Shown piece by piece: positions 34,698 through 45,589 of a DNA stretch of 64,000 nucleotides. The stretch lies in NCBI GenBank assembly GCA_963575645.1, contig OY754470.1:45663201-45727200 (forward strand), read 5' to 3'. The notes below the pieces were generated by a model. It did not search any database. It saw only the letters and a program-made list of their open reading frames with translations, and had not been told where the DNA came from. A program made the translations under genes and the position numbers. Source of the DNA: Xanthostigma xanthostigma (taxonomy: Eukaryota > Arthropoda > Insecta > Raphidioptera > Raphidiidae). The first letter of the stretch is position 1; each line of letters starts with the position of its first letter.

Positions 34698-36387
34698 AAT
34701 GTGCGCTGAGCGAAGGCAACAAAGTGTATCGCAAATATATCTGCGTCTCTTTTTTCGACGTAATTCTTCGGTTATGCCGGCAATATATATTATATAATAC
34801 ATTAGTATGGAGTATATCTCTCTTTGAAAGAAGTTTTATGTCTTTATCTATGGCGTTAGCCAATCAGAACCAACGAGATCTTACGACTTAAAAAAGAAGT
34901 ATATGTTTGCACCCTCATGGTTCGATTGCGATTTTATTCCTATGCTCGATATATAATAAAAGTATATGTCTGGACCACAAACTCCACCCTACAACCCAAA
35001 GTACGTGGTAGATAAACCAGCAGGGTTCAATGCTTCGATCTTCTTCTTGTGTTAATGTTTTTTAAAGCTAGTTTGAAGATGTTACGATCAGACTGACCTT
35101 CTTCTATTAGTTAAATATACAATAATTAATATTATTAATTAAAATGCACATTCCGGATTGTGTTTTTTACATTATAGATTATTGTAACTGATGATGAACT
35201 ATTCACTGTTGACTCATACCGCTTGCACAGCTGTTTTTTTTTTTTTGTAATGCATTAAAAACTATTATGATGATAAAAAAACAATATTTCTTAAATGAAT
35301 AATGCACTTAGTCATTAGGATGGATAGATATTGTCAATTTGTGGTTTTGTTACAATTTCATATATTTTTTCAACAGAATTTGAACGTTAAAATCATTAGT
35401 GGCACGTATCTATATGCAAATATTTTTCCGCGTATAGTCAGCTTGCCAGAAAATCTACATAAGAATAAAAGTTGATTTACATTTTTTGCTTACATTGCAC
35501 CTTGTTTAAGAAACTTTTTTTCCCTTAATGTGGGATGTATAAATCTATAGAGATGGTCACATAACCTCATAATCAATTATTTGGAAATAACCCAAAAACT
35601 TCAATGCATGTCAACACATAAAACACATCACAAAAACTGTACAATATAATAGAATTACTTTATATTTATGTAATCAATAAGAAAATTATGTAAACCATTT
35701 ATTTTATTAATTGAACAGAATATAAGTTCTTTTTTATTTTTTTTTTATTATTACTAATAAACCAGCTGTATGAAATAGAACAGTTTAGTTTTATTTAAAA
35801 CTTGAACTCCATGTTTATTACATGGAAATCTAGCGGTACAACCAGCTTCGTGTTCAACGGCCCTAATATTACTTTATAAGGACCAGTATTGGTTTTTTAA
35901 GATATTCTTATATTTTAATTTTATTGAGATGCGTCTTCAAATAATAAATTGATTCTTCAAATTATCTAATATAACAACATAAATATGTTGACTGAGATGA
36001 TCTCTGCTGACACACTGGAAAATTTGATTAGTTCAGCTAGTCTTGTATTTTATTTACATTTCTTGTAGATACATCTGTTGCGCACATTTCATAGAAAATA
36101 CATTTCATTTGTAATAATAGTTAGATTCTTTAAAATAATCACGTATCAGATACAAATCTTTTTATGCGGATTATTCAAAGAAATCGTGTATACTAATATT
36201 ATGTTTACCTATTCATTATTTATTTATTAGTCATATTAAGCTGAAACAGCAATTTTTAAGTCGAATTTCTATTTCCTATTGAATTATTCCTGAATACTCC
36301 ACCAGCTGTGGTTAATTAAAAAAAACTGGCATAACGAAAACATTTATAATTCAAAACAAATACTAATATCCGAAACAATGAATAGTA
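34698..36387. other. Intron sequence, nothing firm
   Basis: TCTAGCGGTACAACCAGC at 35830 may be a decayed Helitron-like 3' end on the - strand. An AP-1 consensus TGACTCA is at 35210-35216. Confidence 0.5.
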
Positions 36388-36792
36388 CCACAAGGGCCGA
36401 AAGTTTGATATCACACTTTCGGCCAGTGTGGTGTATACTATTTTTCTTCATATCTCGGTCGTATAAGCGTGCTTATAAAACACATTTATTAATTAATTAC
36501 TTATCAATTACATAAAACACAGAAAAATTCCAAGCAAGCAGCTTTGAGTTTATACGTAAAAACACGAATGACAGCTGTTCGCGACTATTAGCTAAAGCTA
36601 AAATGTAATAGGGTTGCTATGGAAACGACATCTAAACAACAGTTGATTGGTTGTTTTTGCTTTACTACCGCCCGAACGTGCGAATTTCCCGCATTGGTGC
36701 GTGTAATCCCACCAAGGAGTAAATGTTACACTTTCTGTCTTACAATTGATGCAGAAAGTATGCACTTTCGATCGAGGTATGAAGAAAAAAAA
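36388..36792. repeat. Palindromic repeat family P, copy 2
   Basis: The hairpin CCACAAGGGCCGAAAGT against ACTTTCGGCCAGTGTGG (36388-36431) is followed by TATACTATTTTTCTTCATAT and CTCGGTCGTA. The far end, GATCGAGGTATGAAGAAAAA (36771-36790), is the inverse of that, so the full element has inverted ends as well as the hairpin. Confidence 0.65.
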
Positions 36793-37124
36793 AATTATCG
36801 AAAATTACATTTTTTAGGTCAAAAAATCCTTTTTGTTTTTCATATATTTGGTATTGCAAAGAAAAAGAGTATCAAATCGTTATTTACGTAAGCACTTTGC
36901 ATCTTGCAAACACTCATGCTTTAATTAACAAATAATTATTACGAATATAATTATTTAAACTACGATTTACAACGTACACTGACATCAACTGTATCTTATC
37001 GGTTATCACCTAAAATTTATTATTTTGCTAATTTTACAACTTTTGATTACAGTTATATTAATACTCGGAAATTCTTGTAAACCATTAAAATTTAAGTCAA
37101 CACATTACTAATTTTATAGCTAGT

Positions 37125-37240
37125 GATTAGATTATCGTCCCTGATAAACAGACAGTGGAGGCTTAGTAATAGGGTCCCGTTGGGCATTCCAACGGGACCC
37201 TATTCCGTTGGGCATCCTTCGGGTACAGAACCCTAAAAAC
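37125..37240 (-). repeat. Lepidopteran-type repeat fragment with a perfect hairpin
   Basis: On the - strand it begins TTTTTAGGGTTCTGTACCCG and runs to GCCTCCACTGTCTGTTTATC. It contains AATAGGGTCCCGTTGG (37168-37183), five bases, then CCAACGGGACCCTATT (37189-37204): a perfect 16-bp stem created by an internal inverted duplication. Confidence 0.6.
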
Positions 37241-37622
37241 TGATATTATAAATATGATTAATAATATGTCGGAATTTTTTTATAATCGGTTACTATGAAA
37301 ATAGTAGGAGTCAGTCAATAAGTACGATTTGCATGGAAATGAAACAGTGTAAAGAATATCCGTCCCATGAATAAAAACTATGCCGCATATAAAATGATCT
37401 TAAATTTTGAATTTTTAGTATAGTTATATTAATCGTTTATCATGCCATCTGTCGGTACGTACATAAAACGCATTTACATCATTGATACACGAATAGAATA
37501 TTAAATTATGTTTTGACATTAACATTGAAAAAAAAATGGTTTGATGGACACACACAATCCACGCAATATTACGATATCTAATAAGCATTAAATTTTACTA
37601 AACATATGAATCTATACTAATA

Positions 37623-37700
37623 CTAGATGCTACCCGCGGCTCCGCTAGATTAAGACTCCTTGATGCCCTAAGCATTTCTTGTCTATGGGCCCTCATCTTA
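37623..37700. mobile_element. Transposon end fragments flanking the large DNA transposon
   Basis: CTAGATGCTACCCGCGGC (37623-37640) is a Helitron-like 3' end on the - strand. It runs into GATTAAGACTCCTTGATGCC, related to the block at 41817-41868 (TGATGCCCTAAGCA). The latter ends TTAATCCAGCACTG, a hAT-like terminus. The 3.77-kb transposon therefore seems to have landed among older fragments. Confidence 0.4.
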
Positions 37701-38805
37701 AACAACTGTCTAATTTTAATATTATCTATCTGCCGTGTTAAGTGTATAATTTTTTTTTCAAATTGTGAATGTTATAAGCTTAAATTAGGGAAAAAATTTA
37801 ATTTTACCAACAATGCTCTCATTGAAAATTTGACTGTCTACAAAATCGGTCCTTAGGCATTTTTATACAATTAATTGAAAAAAGTTATAAAAATGGTATA
37901 GCCGGATTAATATGGGAAATCTGCCCCCGTGGCTTTTTTGACTCGCACTCAGGGGATCGATTTGGTGTCAAATAAAAATAATTCACCTCAATTTTTAGCT
38001 CTTTAACTCAAACGGTTTTCGAGATTTTCAAAAAAACCGGTTTTTTCGATTTTTTTTTTATTTTTATAGTAAAATCCAAAATTAATTGATGATGATTTTT
38101 TTTCTAATTCTTAGGAGTCTAAGACATGAAAAAATAATATGATCATGATTTTTAAACGAAAAGCCGATTTTTAGCGGAGGAAAGAAAATTAAAATCTTAA
38201 TTTTTTTAGCCTTTGTGAAATATGTCACTCACCAAAAATCGTCAGAAAATGTCTTTTATACTCCTTTACATTCAGGAATTTTTCTGAATTTTTTGAAGTG
38301 GTGCAACAATATGAAAAAAATTAAAAACTCATTTTTTTTCTAAAATCTCGCGTTTTAACTTACTTATATTTTTTTTTAGTTTCACAAAAAGTGTAAAAAA
38401 TATTTTTGTACTACAAATTCACAGTTGCATTGCTTATCACACATTTCCAATCATATTGCTACACATAAATTACTCAAAGATTATGTTTTTGAAAAATTCG
38501 CGCCAAGCGGACGCATTTAAACCCCATCTACTGGGGTTTTCAGTAACTCGCAATCATATTCTTCTAACGTTTCGCTTGTTTAGGTGACCTAACAATGAAT
38601 TAGACTTCATTGTTGATATCATTGTATGTATTCAATCGCAATTAACTCATTAATAATTTCAGTACATTCATATTAAGACTATTTTCACGTTTTACGATCA
38701 AATAACTCAGAAACATAATTGTTTTTATTATATCTCTTATCATTATCATAAGATATTATTTTGTATGTTTAAATAGTGCTACAGTTGTAATATTACAACC
38801 ACTTG

Positions 38806-38880
38806 AGTAAGTAAAGTTTTATATTTAATCTGTTTGTATATTTGTAAGTTCCCAATAAATAATTCGAATCTTTATTTCAG
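38806..38880 (+). other. Possible leader intron of the transposase gene
   Basis: A donor-like GTAAGTAAAG at about 38807 and an acceptor TTTATTTCAG ending at 38880 bracket 75 nt just before the ATG at 38882. A second donor-like TTTGTAAGT is at 38841-38849. The splice is inferred from signals only. Confidence 0.35.
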
Positions 38881-38881
38881 A

Positions 38882-40943
38882 ATGGATTTTGATAAAAAAT
38901 GCATTAATTGTAACATACATTTGCGTAAAATAGTTGGGTATAAAAAAGTTATTATGACAATTGATGAGGCTAATGATGCGACAGAAAAAATTGGAAAAAG
39001 AGTCTTTATTAATGATATCTTTTGTAGTAAGTGTCGAATTATTTTAACAAGACCATCTATACTCAAGAACACTGAGGATTCATCTGCAGATCGAGTGAGT
39101 ATCGAAAGCCAGCCAATTTTGTCTCAATCCTCATCAACTACTGTTTCATCTGTGTCATCAACTGAAGATCCTTCATACGTTATTGAAGAAAAAATGGAAG
39201 AAGAATTAGAATATGTGGAGTTAGGTTTTCCTCGAATTATTGCGACTCACAAATACTGTTGCATTTGTGGATCATCAACTAATATTACAATAGTTCCGTT
39301 TGAAGCACGCAAACAAGTGTTTTCCAGAAGACGACTCTTTATTCCCGAAGGAAATCGGTGTTGTAAAGACCATTTTATAAAAAAGCGGTTCTACGATGAA
39401 GACATTAACAATTTGCGAATTTATTCGAATACCAGTGTATTTGAAGTTCGTGATTTGGAAAAATTACTTGGGCAGCTGGCTATTGGTACTGATTCGTCTA
39501 TAATTGATAAAATTGGAGACCACTCGTTTTCAGAAAAACAGTTGGAGGTGTTTACGAGCCTTACCTGGGAAAAATTGATAAAACTTCGTGAACTGTTAAC
39601 GTTAACTTGTTATTTTTTTATTCAAACTACGAACCGGGAATTCGAATGCAGTAATATCTTCTGTTTTTGGATTAGCTCGGGAACAAATGGTATCCGACTA
39701 CTGTAATGAAGTAATATCTTCGTTTGAAAAAGATGTTTTGCCTCAGTATTTTGGAATTGATGCTATCAATCGGGAAACATTACTCACTAATACGTCAAAT
39801 ACTGCCAAAAAATTGTATCAAATAAAAGATGACCAGTTGATATTCATTTGCGATGGAACATATATTCGTCATCAAAAAAGTGAGAATAACGAATACCAAA
39901 GGAAATCATATTCTGGTCAGAAGAAAGTCCCTCTGTGCAAACCGTTCACAATATGCACTACAAATGGTTTCGTTATAGATATGCTTGGGCCATATACAGC
40001 TAATATGAACGATGCTGAAATCATGAGAGTCATCTTAAATGATTCCGATGGTCTGATCAAGTTGCTGAAAAAAGATGACATTATTGTAGTTGATCGTGGC
40101 TTTCGTGATGTGATTGCATATTTAGAAGAACTAGGGTTCAAAGTGCTAATGCCTGCTCTCAAAGGAAAACGCAATCAGCTGACTACAGATGAATCAAATA
40201 AATCCCGTTTCGTTACCAAAATTCGTTGGGTTGTTGAAGCAGTACATGGCGACATTAAACAGAAGTTTAGGGTGTTGGATCATAAACTGGATAATAAGTT
40301 GCTTCCAAAAACTGGGGTTTTTTGTAGAATCGCTTGTTTTCTGCATAATGAATTCGGTACAAGACTTGATTCTGATCTCGATCTTTCAGAAAAAATTATT
40401 GCTGCCATGAACTCAAAAAAAGATCAAGATAATACTTTAGCCTCGGAGGTAGAAACCAACCGTTGGGCAAGAAGAAAAGTCCCCTTTGCAATAATAACTT
40501 CAGACCAATTAACTGATTTTCCTGAATTAACGGAGCAAGAACTCAAAATTCTTTTCACCGGATCATATCAAATGTCTCAAGCTGTATCGTATTTAGCTGA
40601 GATGATGAATGAAAACGGAACAGTCACATTTCATTATTTAAAAATTACACCTAATATTATCAAGTTTGAAGTCAGATCTCGACATATTAATTCGAAGACA
40701 TATCGGTGTTTTATTGAATATCAGCCAGATAAGAACGATATTTCTGGAATAACTCGATATTGTTGTGATTGCGCAAATGGTAGACGCACTGTTGGATGTT
40801 GCTCGCACATTGCTGCTATCATATATTATTTATCGTACGCTCGATATTTGGCGAAAATTGTAAAACCTGCTGAGATACTTAGTCGTCTGTTCATAAATGA
40901 AAAAGTTAGTGTTGTAGTAAATGAAGACAGCGACGAAGACTAA
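38882..40943 (+). pseudogene. DDE_4 transposase with SWIM zinc finger, frameshifted
   Basis: The ATG at 38882 opens MDFDKKCINCN, a CxxC...CxxC zinc-binding N-terminus. A second Cys-rich block follows (CCICG ... CCKDHF, about 39250-39375), then a helix-turn-helix-like region ending KLRELL. The frame breaks in a run of seven T (39613-39619). Downstream sequence is in the +1 frame, open from 39606, and reads KLRTGNSNA and then SSVFGLAREQMVSDY. Catalytic residues follow in DDE order: Asp in CDGTY (39852-39854), Asp in VDRGFRD (40092-40094), Glu in VVEAVHGD (40236-40238). The C-terminus has CDCANGRRTVGCCSH (40764-40808), a CxC...CxH SWIM finger. The gene would cut and join transposon ends in the nucleus. 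One extra T explains the break, so the loss looks recent. Confidence 0.85.
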
Positions 40944-41661
40944 TCTAGTTACATTTTTTATTATAATTATTATTTTCGTTGTAACAGATTTTAAATAATT
41001 TTTAATATAGTAAGAAAAAACATATAAGTATCATGTGTAAGTGTCTTTTTAATCATTATAATCCTTCTAATTACTTTAGGCAGAATATATCTTAATTTCT
41101 CTATAATAATCTTTATGTTTATTTCTGGCAAGGATGTATTTGTAGTACAAAAATATTTTTTACACTTTTTGTGAAACTAAAAAAAAATATAAGTAAGTTA
41201 AAACGCGAGATTTTAGAAAAAAAATGAGTTTTTAATTTTTTTCATATTGTTGCACCACTTCAAAAAATTCAGAAAAATTCCTGAATGTAAAGGAGTATAA
41301 AAGACATTTTCTGACGATTTTTGGTGAGTGACATATTTCACAAAGGCTAAAAAAATTAAGATTTTAATTTTCTTTCCTCCGCTAAAAATCGGCTTTTCGT
41401 TTAAAAATCATGATCATATTATTTTTTCATGTCTTAGACTCCTAAGAATTAGAAAAAAAATCATCATCAATTAATTTTGGATTTTACTATAAAAATAAAA
41501 AAAAAATCGAAAAAACCGGTTTTTTTGAAAATCTCGAAAACCGTTTGAGTTAAAGAGCTAAAAATTGAGGTGAATTATTTTTATTCGACACCAAATCGAT
41601 CCCCTGAGTGCGAGTCAAAAAAGCCACGGGGGCAGATTTCCCATATTAATCCGGCTATACC

Positions 41662-42403
41662 CTTTAAAGTTAAAAAAAATCGTTTTCATTTTCCAAAATA
41701 AATTATTATTTTTAACTTTTATACTACTTCCTAAGACAGTTTTATATAATTAGATCAAATTTTTGAGACCATGACAAAAAAAAATTGTTGACATGGTCTG
41801 GTGAGGTACTGACGTGATGCCCTAAGCAATTGCTTATTTTGCTTATAGGTTAATCCAGCACTGGTCGTAGTTGGGTAAAAAATTGTTTTGTTTCGAAATT
41901 CAACTGACTAAATTTTAAAGCGATAAAAAAAACAATTTATCTGCATCTGATACATTTACAGCTATTCAAAATATTAATGAAGTAGCTTTTGTTGATCAAA
42001 TCAATGCCGGTTTAGTTAATATCCTAGCAAAAGTGTTTTTACAGTTTTGTAGTTTTGTTTACAAAGTGTTCCGGTAGTGAACTGGTAATGCTGGACAATT
42101 ATCATGTCACAGATGACATACAAATAGTTATTGTGATATATTCCAGTATACAGGCAGCCCTAAATAATTACATTAGACAAAAAGTTTTATAAAATACGTG
42201 GCAACCCATTTTTAAATTAATCTATTAGGAGGTTATTGTGTTGATACTGTAAAAATATCTTTGTAACAATATTTTATTTTTTGATACCGTGGAAATATCT
42301 TTGTGACAATCTTGATACTGATTGTGTTTTATTTGTAGATATCGATGATTCAAAACTTTGATTAGTCATGTTAGTTTAGTCAATGAGTGCTCATAACGGG
42401 CAT
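41662..42403. other. Flank of the large transposon
   Basis: Right flank 41817-41868 carries the hAT-like terminus mentioned above. The rest (to 42403) is AT-rich with no recognised gene. Confidence 0.45.
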
Positions 42404-43574
42404 CTAGATGGAAAAGTCGAAAGCAGAACATTTGACTTAGGAACTTTGTTTGGACTAGTTAGGAGATAAACATACTAAAAGTCCTTGCCCCTCTGAGGTA
42501 CGCCCGAAGGGGGGGAGCACAAAGAAGGTCCCGTTTTTTGGTTTTTTGCTTTCATCTCGAAAACGGTACGTCGTACGAAATTTTGTTGTGATACATAATG
42601 AAAGCTGATAAAATTCTCTACAACTTTAGCTTTCACACTTTTTATCTATCTCCAATCTTTGCCTAGCTATGAGCTCCGAAAAATGGTCGATTTTCAAAAA
42701 TGTGTTAAATTCTCTGTAGCACATTGTAACAATACGAATTTGTCAAAATCATTTCGTATCGCTCATCCAAACTATTAAAAACACCCACACACTATTAAAA
42801 AATAACATAAGCTTTAACCTATTGAAGGCCCTGGGCACATTAGGATTATGGGGCCCCTATGACCTTAACAGAGCACTATTTTGTTAGAATAGACAAAGAA
42901 AATAGATAAACAAGGTTCTAGATTCTAAGTCGAGGAATGTGATATAAAATGCATATATTTAAAAGGATCACGTTCCCAATTTTAACATGAAGGACACAAA
43001 AAAAATAAGTATATGAAAAATAGTTCACTGATGATTTTTGTTTAAAACAGTTTAGGTACTTAGTATACCATTAAACTAGGGGGTCCCTATCGATCGCGGG
43101 GCCCTGGGCACGTGCCAGAGTGCCCAGTGGGAAAGAGGGCCCTGTGTGGAGGTACTCCCAGCTTATGTTATTTTTTAATAGTGTGTGGGTGTTTTTAATT
43201 TAATAGTGTGGATGAGCGATACGAAATTATTTTGACAAATTCGTATTGTTACAATGTGCTACAGAGAATTTAACACATTTTTGAAAATCGACCATTTTTC
43301 GGAGCTCATAGCTAGGCAAAAATTGGAGATAGATAAAAAGTGTGAAAACTAAAGTTGTAGAGAATTTTATCAGCTTTCATTATGTATTCCAACAAAATTT
43401 CGTACGACGTACCGTTTTCGAGATGAAAGCAAAATACCAAAAAACGGGACCTTCTTTGTGCTCCCCCCCTTCGGGCGTACCTCGGAGGGGTAAGGACTTT
43501 TAGTATGTTTATCTCCTAACTAGTCCAAACAAAGTTTCTAAGTCAAATGTTCTGCTTTCGAGTTTTCCATCTAG
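42404..43574. mobile_element. Foldback element with about 410-bp arms
   Basis: Left arm 42404-42812 and right arm 43161-43574 are inverted copies at high identity. They share AAGCAGAACATTTGACTTAG, CGTCGTACGAAATTTTGTTG and TAGCTATGAGCTCCGAAAAA. The 348-bp loop contains GGGGCCCTGGGCACGTGCC and GGCCCTGGGCACATTAGG, words typical of hAT interiors. There is no gene. Small indels distinguish the arms. Confidence 0.85.
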
Positions 43575-43830
43575 AATTATTCGTTGCTTAAGCTATGTGT
43601 AAACAAAAAAGTTGAAATAAATGCGAATATTTTTCTTCGTATTTTTCATATTTCTTACAAAATTATTTTGCAGTAATATAAAAACCAATCTAGCAAAACT
43701 GATGGTACAGATTATTAATATTCTTGTTACAAACACGCAATATTTATCAATATTTAAAGAGCTTTCAAAACATGTATATTGAAAATTTTGTACAAAACTA
43801 TTAATCTAATCTATGTATACCTATAAAAAT
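43575..43830. other. AT-rich spacer
   Basis: No feature is recognised between the foldback and the Penelope-like fragment. Confidence 0.5.
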
Positions 43831-43831
43831 G

Positions 43832-44487
43832 TTAATAAGAAAAAATTCGCAGGTTTGTGGACAATAGTTATATTTATAATTGTACGACGTTTCGTCTATA
43901 AATTTAGACTTTTTCAAGTACAAAATTGAAAATTATTTAAAACAATAATTATGAAAATAAACATTAATTACTAACCATAGCAATTAACAAAAGTTAAGGT
44001 ACATAAGATAAAAACATGGCAACAAGTTTATGTATAAATTTTTTAAACAATAAAAATAAAAATTAAAAATTAAAAATTCGAAAGTTAGTTCAATTTCATA
44101 ATATAGTTGTACTGACTACTTAAATTTTGAGTGTCTGTTCTATAATTAATAGAATTGTTTTTTCTAATAAAACACATTTCACTGATATTACGTTTTTTCC
44201 AATTTGACTCTTTATCTAATATTTGAACTTCGTTAAATAGAAATTTATGTCCAGTGTCGAAATGATGAGATGACAACGCGGTCTTATTATCACTTAATAA
44301 ATTATTGTTTCTACAGTCCATTCTGTGTTGGTAAATTCTATGTTTTAGTAACTGTCTTGTTTGCCCCACATAACACTTACTACATTCACAAGGTATTTTG
44401 TAAATGATATTAGATTGATGTAAAATAGGTGGAATAATCTGTCTAATTTATTTAAGTTATAAAACCTGCGAATTTTTTCTTATTAAC
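43832..44487 (-). mobile_element. Penelope-like retroelement 3' fragment
   Basis: It contains a GIY-YIG endonuclease remnant (44085-44440, - strand) and a 3' region with AAATTTATAGACGAAACGTC, a motif common after Penelope-like ORFs. The unit is bounded by an inverted pair: GTTAATAAGAAAAAATTCGC (43832-43851) and GCGAATTTTTTCTTATTAAC (44468-44487). Penelope-like elements often carry such partial terminal repeats. The reverse transcriptase part is missing. Confidence 0.75.
44085..44440 (-). pseudogene. GIY-YIG endonuclease domain of a Penelope-like ORF
   Basis: Reading down from about 44440, the frame gives PPILHQSNIIYKIPCECSKC and then YVGQTRQLLKHRIYQHRMDC. The CxC..CYVGQT arrangement is the GIY-YIG core with the Cys pair typical of Penelope-like elements. 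His and Asp-rich helices follow (SSHHFDTGHKF), then KRNISEMCFI, and the frame stops at 44085 after IMKLN. The enzyme nicks target DNA for insertion of the retroelement. There is no ATG or reverse transcriptase upstream; a TAA in frame near 44447 closes it. It is a 5' truncated relic. Confidence 0.8.
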
Positions 44488-44518
44488 TATTATCGATGGA
44501 CACGATATCTCATACCTA

Positions 44519-44952
44519 TAAAAATGTCATGTCACGATGTTCGTCCGCGCTAATCTGTAGAACCACTGAAGCGATTTTAATTAAATTTTGTAAATGTTTC
44601 TGGCTTGGGCCAACTTACTTACACCTATAGAATAGTTTTTATTTTTTTTTTATTGAAAGAAACAAGGAAAGAGGGAAACTATTCTAAGACATAAAGTATA
44701 TCTAAATATATCGTGTCTTAATAACATGTAGCGACATCTGATAGAATTTGCTCAAAGCTATTAGTTTAGAAGCCAATTTGGTAGAATTATTTCAGAAGCG
44801 AATCTGATAGAATTTTCTCAAAGCTATATTAGTTCAGAAGCGAATCTGGTAGAATTTGCTCAAAGCTATTAGCTCAGACGCCGGGCCGCAAACGAAACAC
44901 ATCTTGCAGAATTATATCTATCGCACGTGGGTGAACCGGGCCGGGCGGCTAT
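44519..44952 (+). mobile_element. Helitron-like family C copy
   Basis: It starts TATAAAAATGTCATGTCACG (- CGCGCTAATCTGTAGAACCAC follows) and ends with GGTGAACCGGGCCGGGCGGCT without a full CTAG. It contains a run of about 42-bp direct repeats at 44735-44880 built on TAGAATTTGCTCAAAGCTAT. A second Helitron-like copy begins immediately at its end. Confidence 0.65.
44735..44880 (+). repeat. Internal 42-bp direct repeats in family C
   Basis: The unit GTAGAATTTGCTCAAAGCTA plus TTAGTTCAGAAGCGAATCTG occurs about 3.5 times, one copy with an internal deletion. The family C copy at 60498-60827 has about two units, so copy number varies between insertions. Confidence 0.75.
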
Positions 44953-45156
44953 ATATAATAAAAATGAATGTTCATTCGTACGATGAAACTTTGGTGAGCT
45001 GTCTGCGCGCCCGCAAAGGTTTCTGATCCAAAAAAATCAAAGTATACTGAACATTGTGTTACAAAGTGGTACTGCAATACGGTGCCGAGCAGGGTGCAGC
45101 CCTTTGAGTGCGCTCCGTGTAATGAAACCGGGTGGCGGGTAGCGGGTAGTGGCTAG
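44953..45156 (+). mobile_element. Helitron-like copy joined head to tail
   Basis: It begins ATATATAATAAAAATGAATG right after the preceding copy's GGCGGCT. It ends with GGCGGGTAGCGGGTAGTGG and CTAG (45153-45156), then T. Confidence 0.6.
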
Positions 45157-45589
45157 TAAAACACAAAAACAGAAGATAATATTATGAATACCTTTTGTAA
45201 TAATTATTATGGATTTATATGTTAACAATGAAATCCCAAGTACTATTGTACAATTTCATTAACCAATATATAGTACCACGTAAACCTTGAGGTATGGTGA
45301 CTTAATCATTAAAACATTTCTTGCGGTTTATTTTTATTTTTGGTCATAGCCTAAAGCTTTTTATAAATATATTGTACATCAAAATCAAGGTAAGCTATGA
45401 CTCACGTAAGTGACAAAACACTGTCCATTGGCGCTGGTCAGTATACATTAACTTCCGTGGATTTCCTTCATCTAAGGTCACAGACCTTTTAAAATTTATA
45501 ATCTAGATTCTAGAATGTATAAAACCATTTATTTATGATTCTTGAGCTTATTAGGAATTTGTAAATCCAAATTTCTGGTCTAACGCAAC
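45157..45589. other. Intron sequence, nothing recognised
   Basis: An AP-1 consensus TGACTCA lies at 45398-45404. There is no gene. Confidence 0.5.

Larger units (their letters stand above)
37895..41661 (+). mobile_element. Full-length DNA transposon with 524-bp inverted ends
   Basis: Arms 37895-38418 and 41138-41661 are 524 bp each and nearly identical; I noticed one mismatch, near the AATAAAAATAATTC phrase. The outer ends read GGTATAGCCGG and CCGGCTATACC. TA just inside the ends could be the target duplication, but it is ambiguous. A single gene (38882-40943) encodes a DDE_4-type transposase with a SWIM-like C-terminus. This fits the PIF/Harbinger-ISL2EU side of the IS5-like superfamilies, though no second nuclease gene is present. 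Nearly identical arms point to recent insertion into the Mmp1 intron. Confidence 0.85.

Noticed and set aside
38834..38881. Upstream extension of the transposase to a TTG start
   Set aside because: An ATG at 38882 sits right after an acceptor-like TTTCAG, and the extension residues look non-coding.
39613..39620. Programmed -1 frameshift at T-rich slippery sequence
   Set aside because: The downstream frame is +1 relative to the upstream one, so a -1 slip would not join them.
39917..40174. 85-codon - strand frame
   Set aside because: It is a shadow of the transposase coding strand.
37895..41661. Assigning a definite target-site duplication to the large transposon
   Set aside because: The flanks AAAAAT and CTTTAA do not match, and TA at the ends can be read as part of the inverted repeat, so it stays open.
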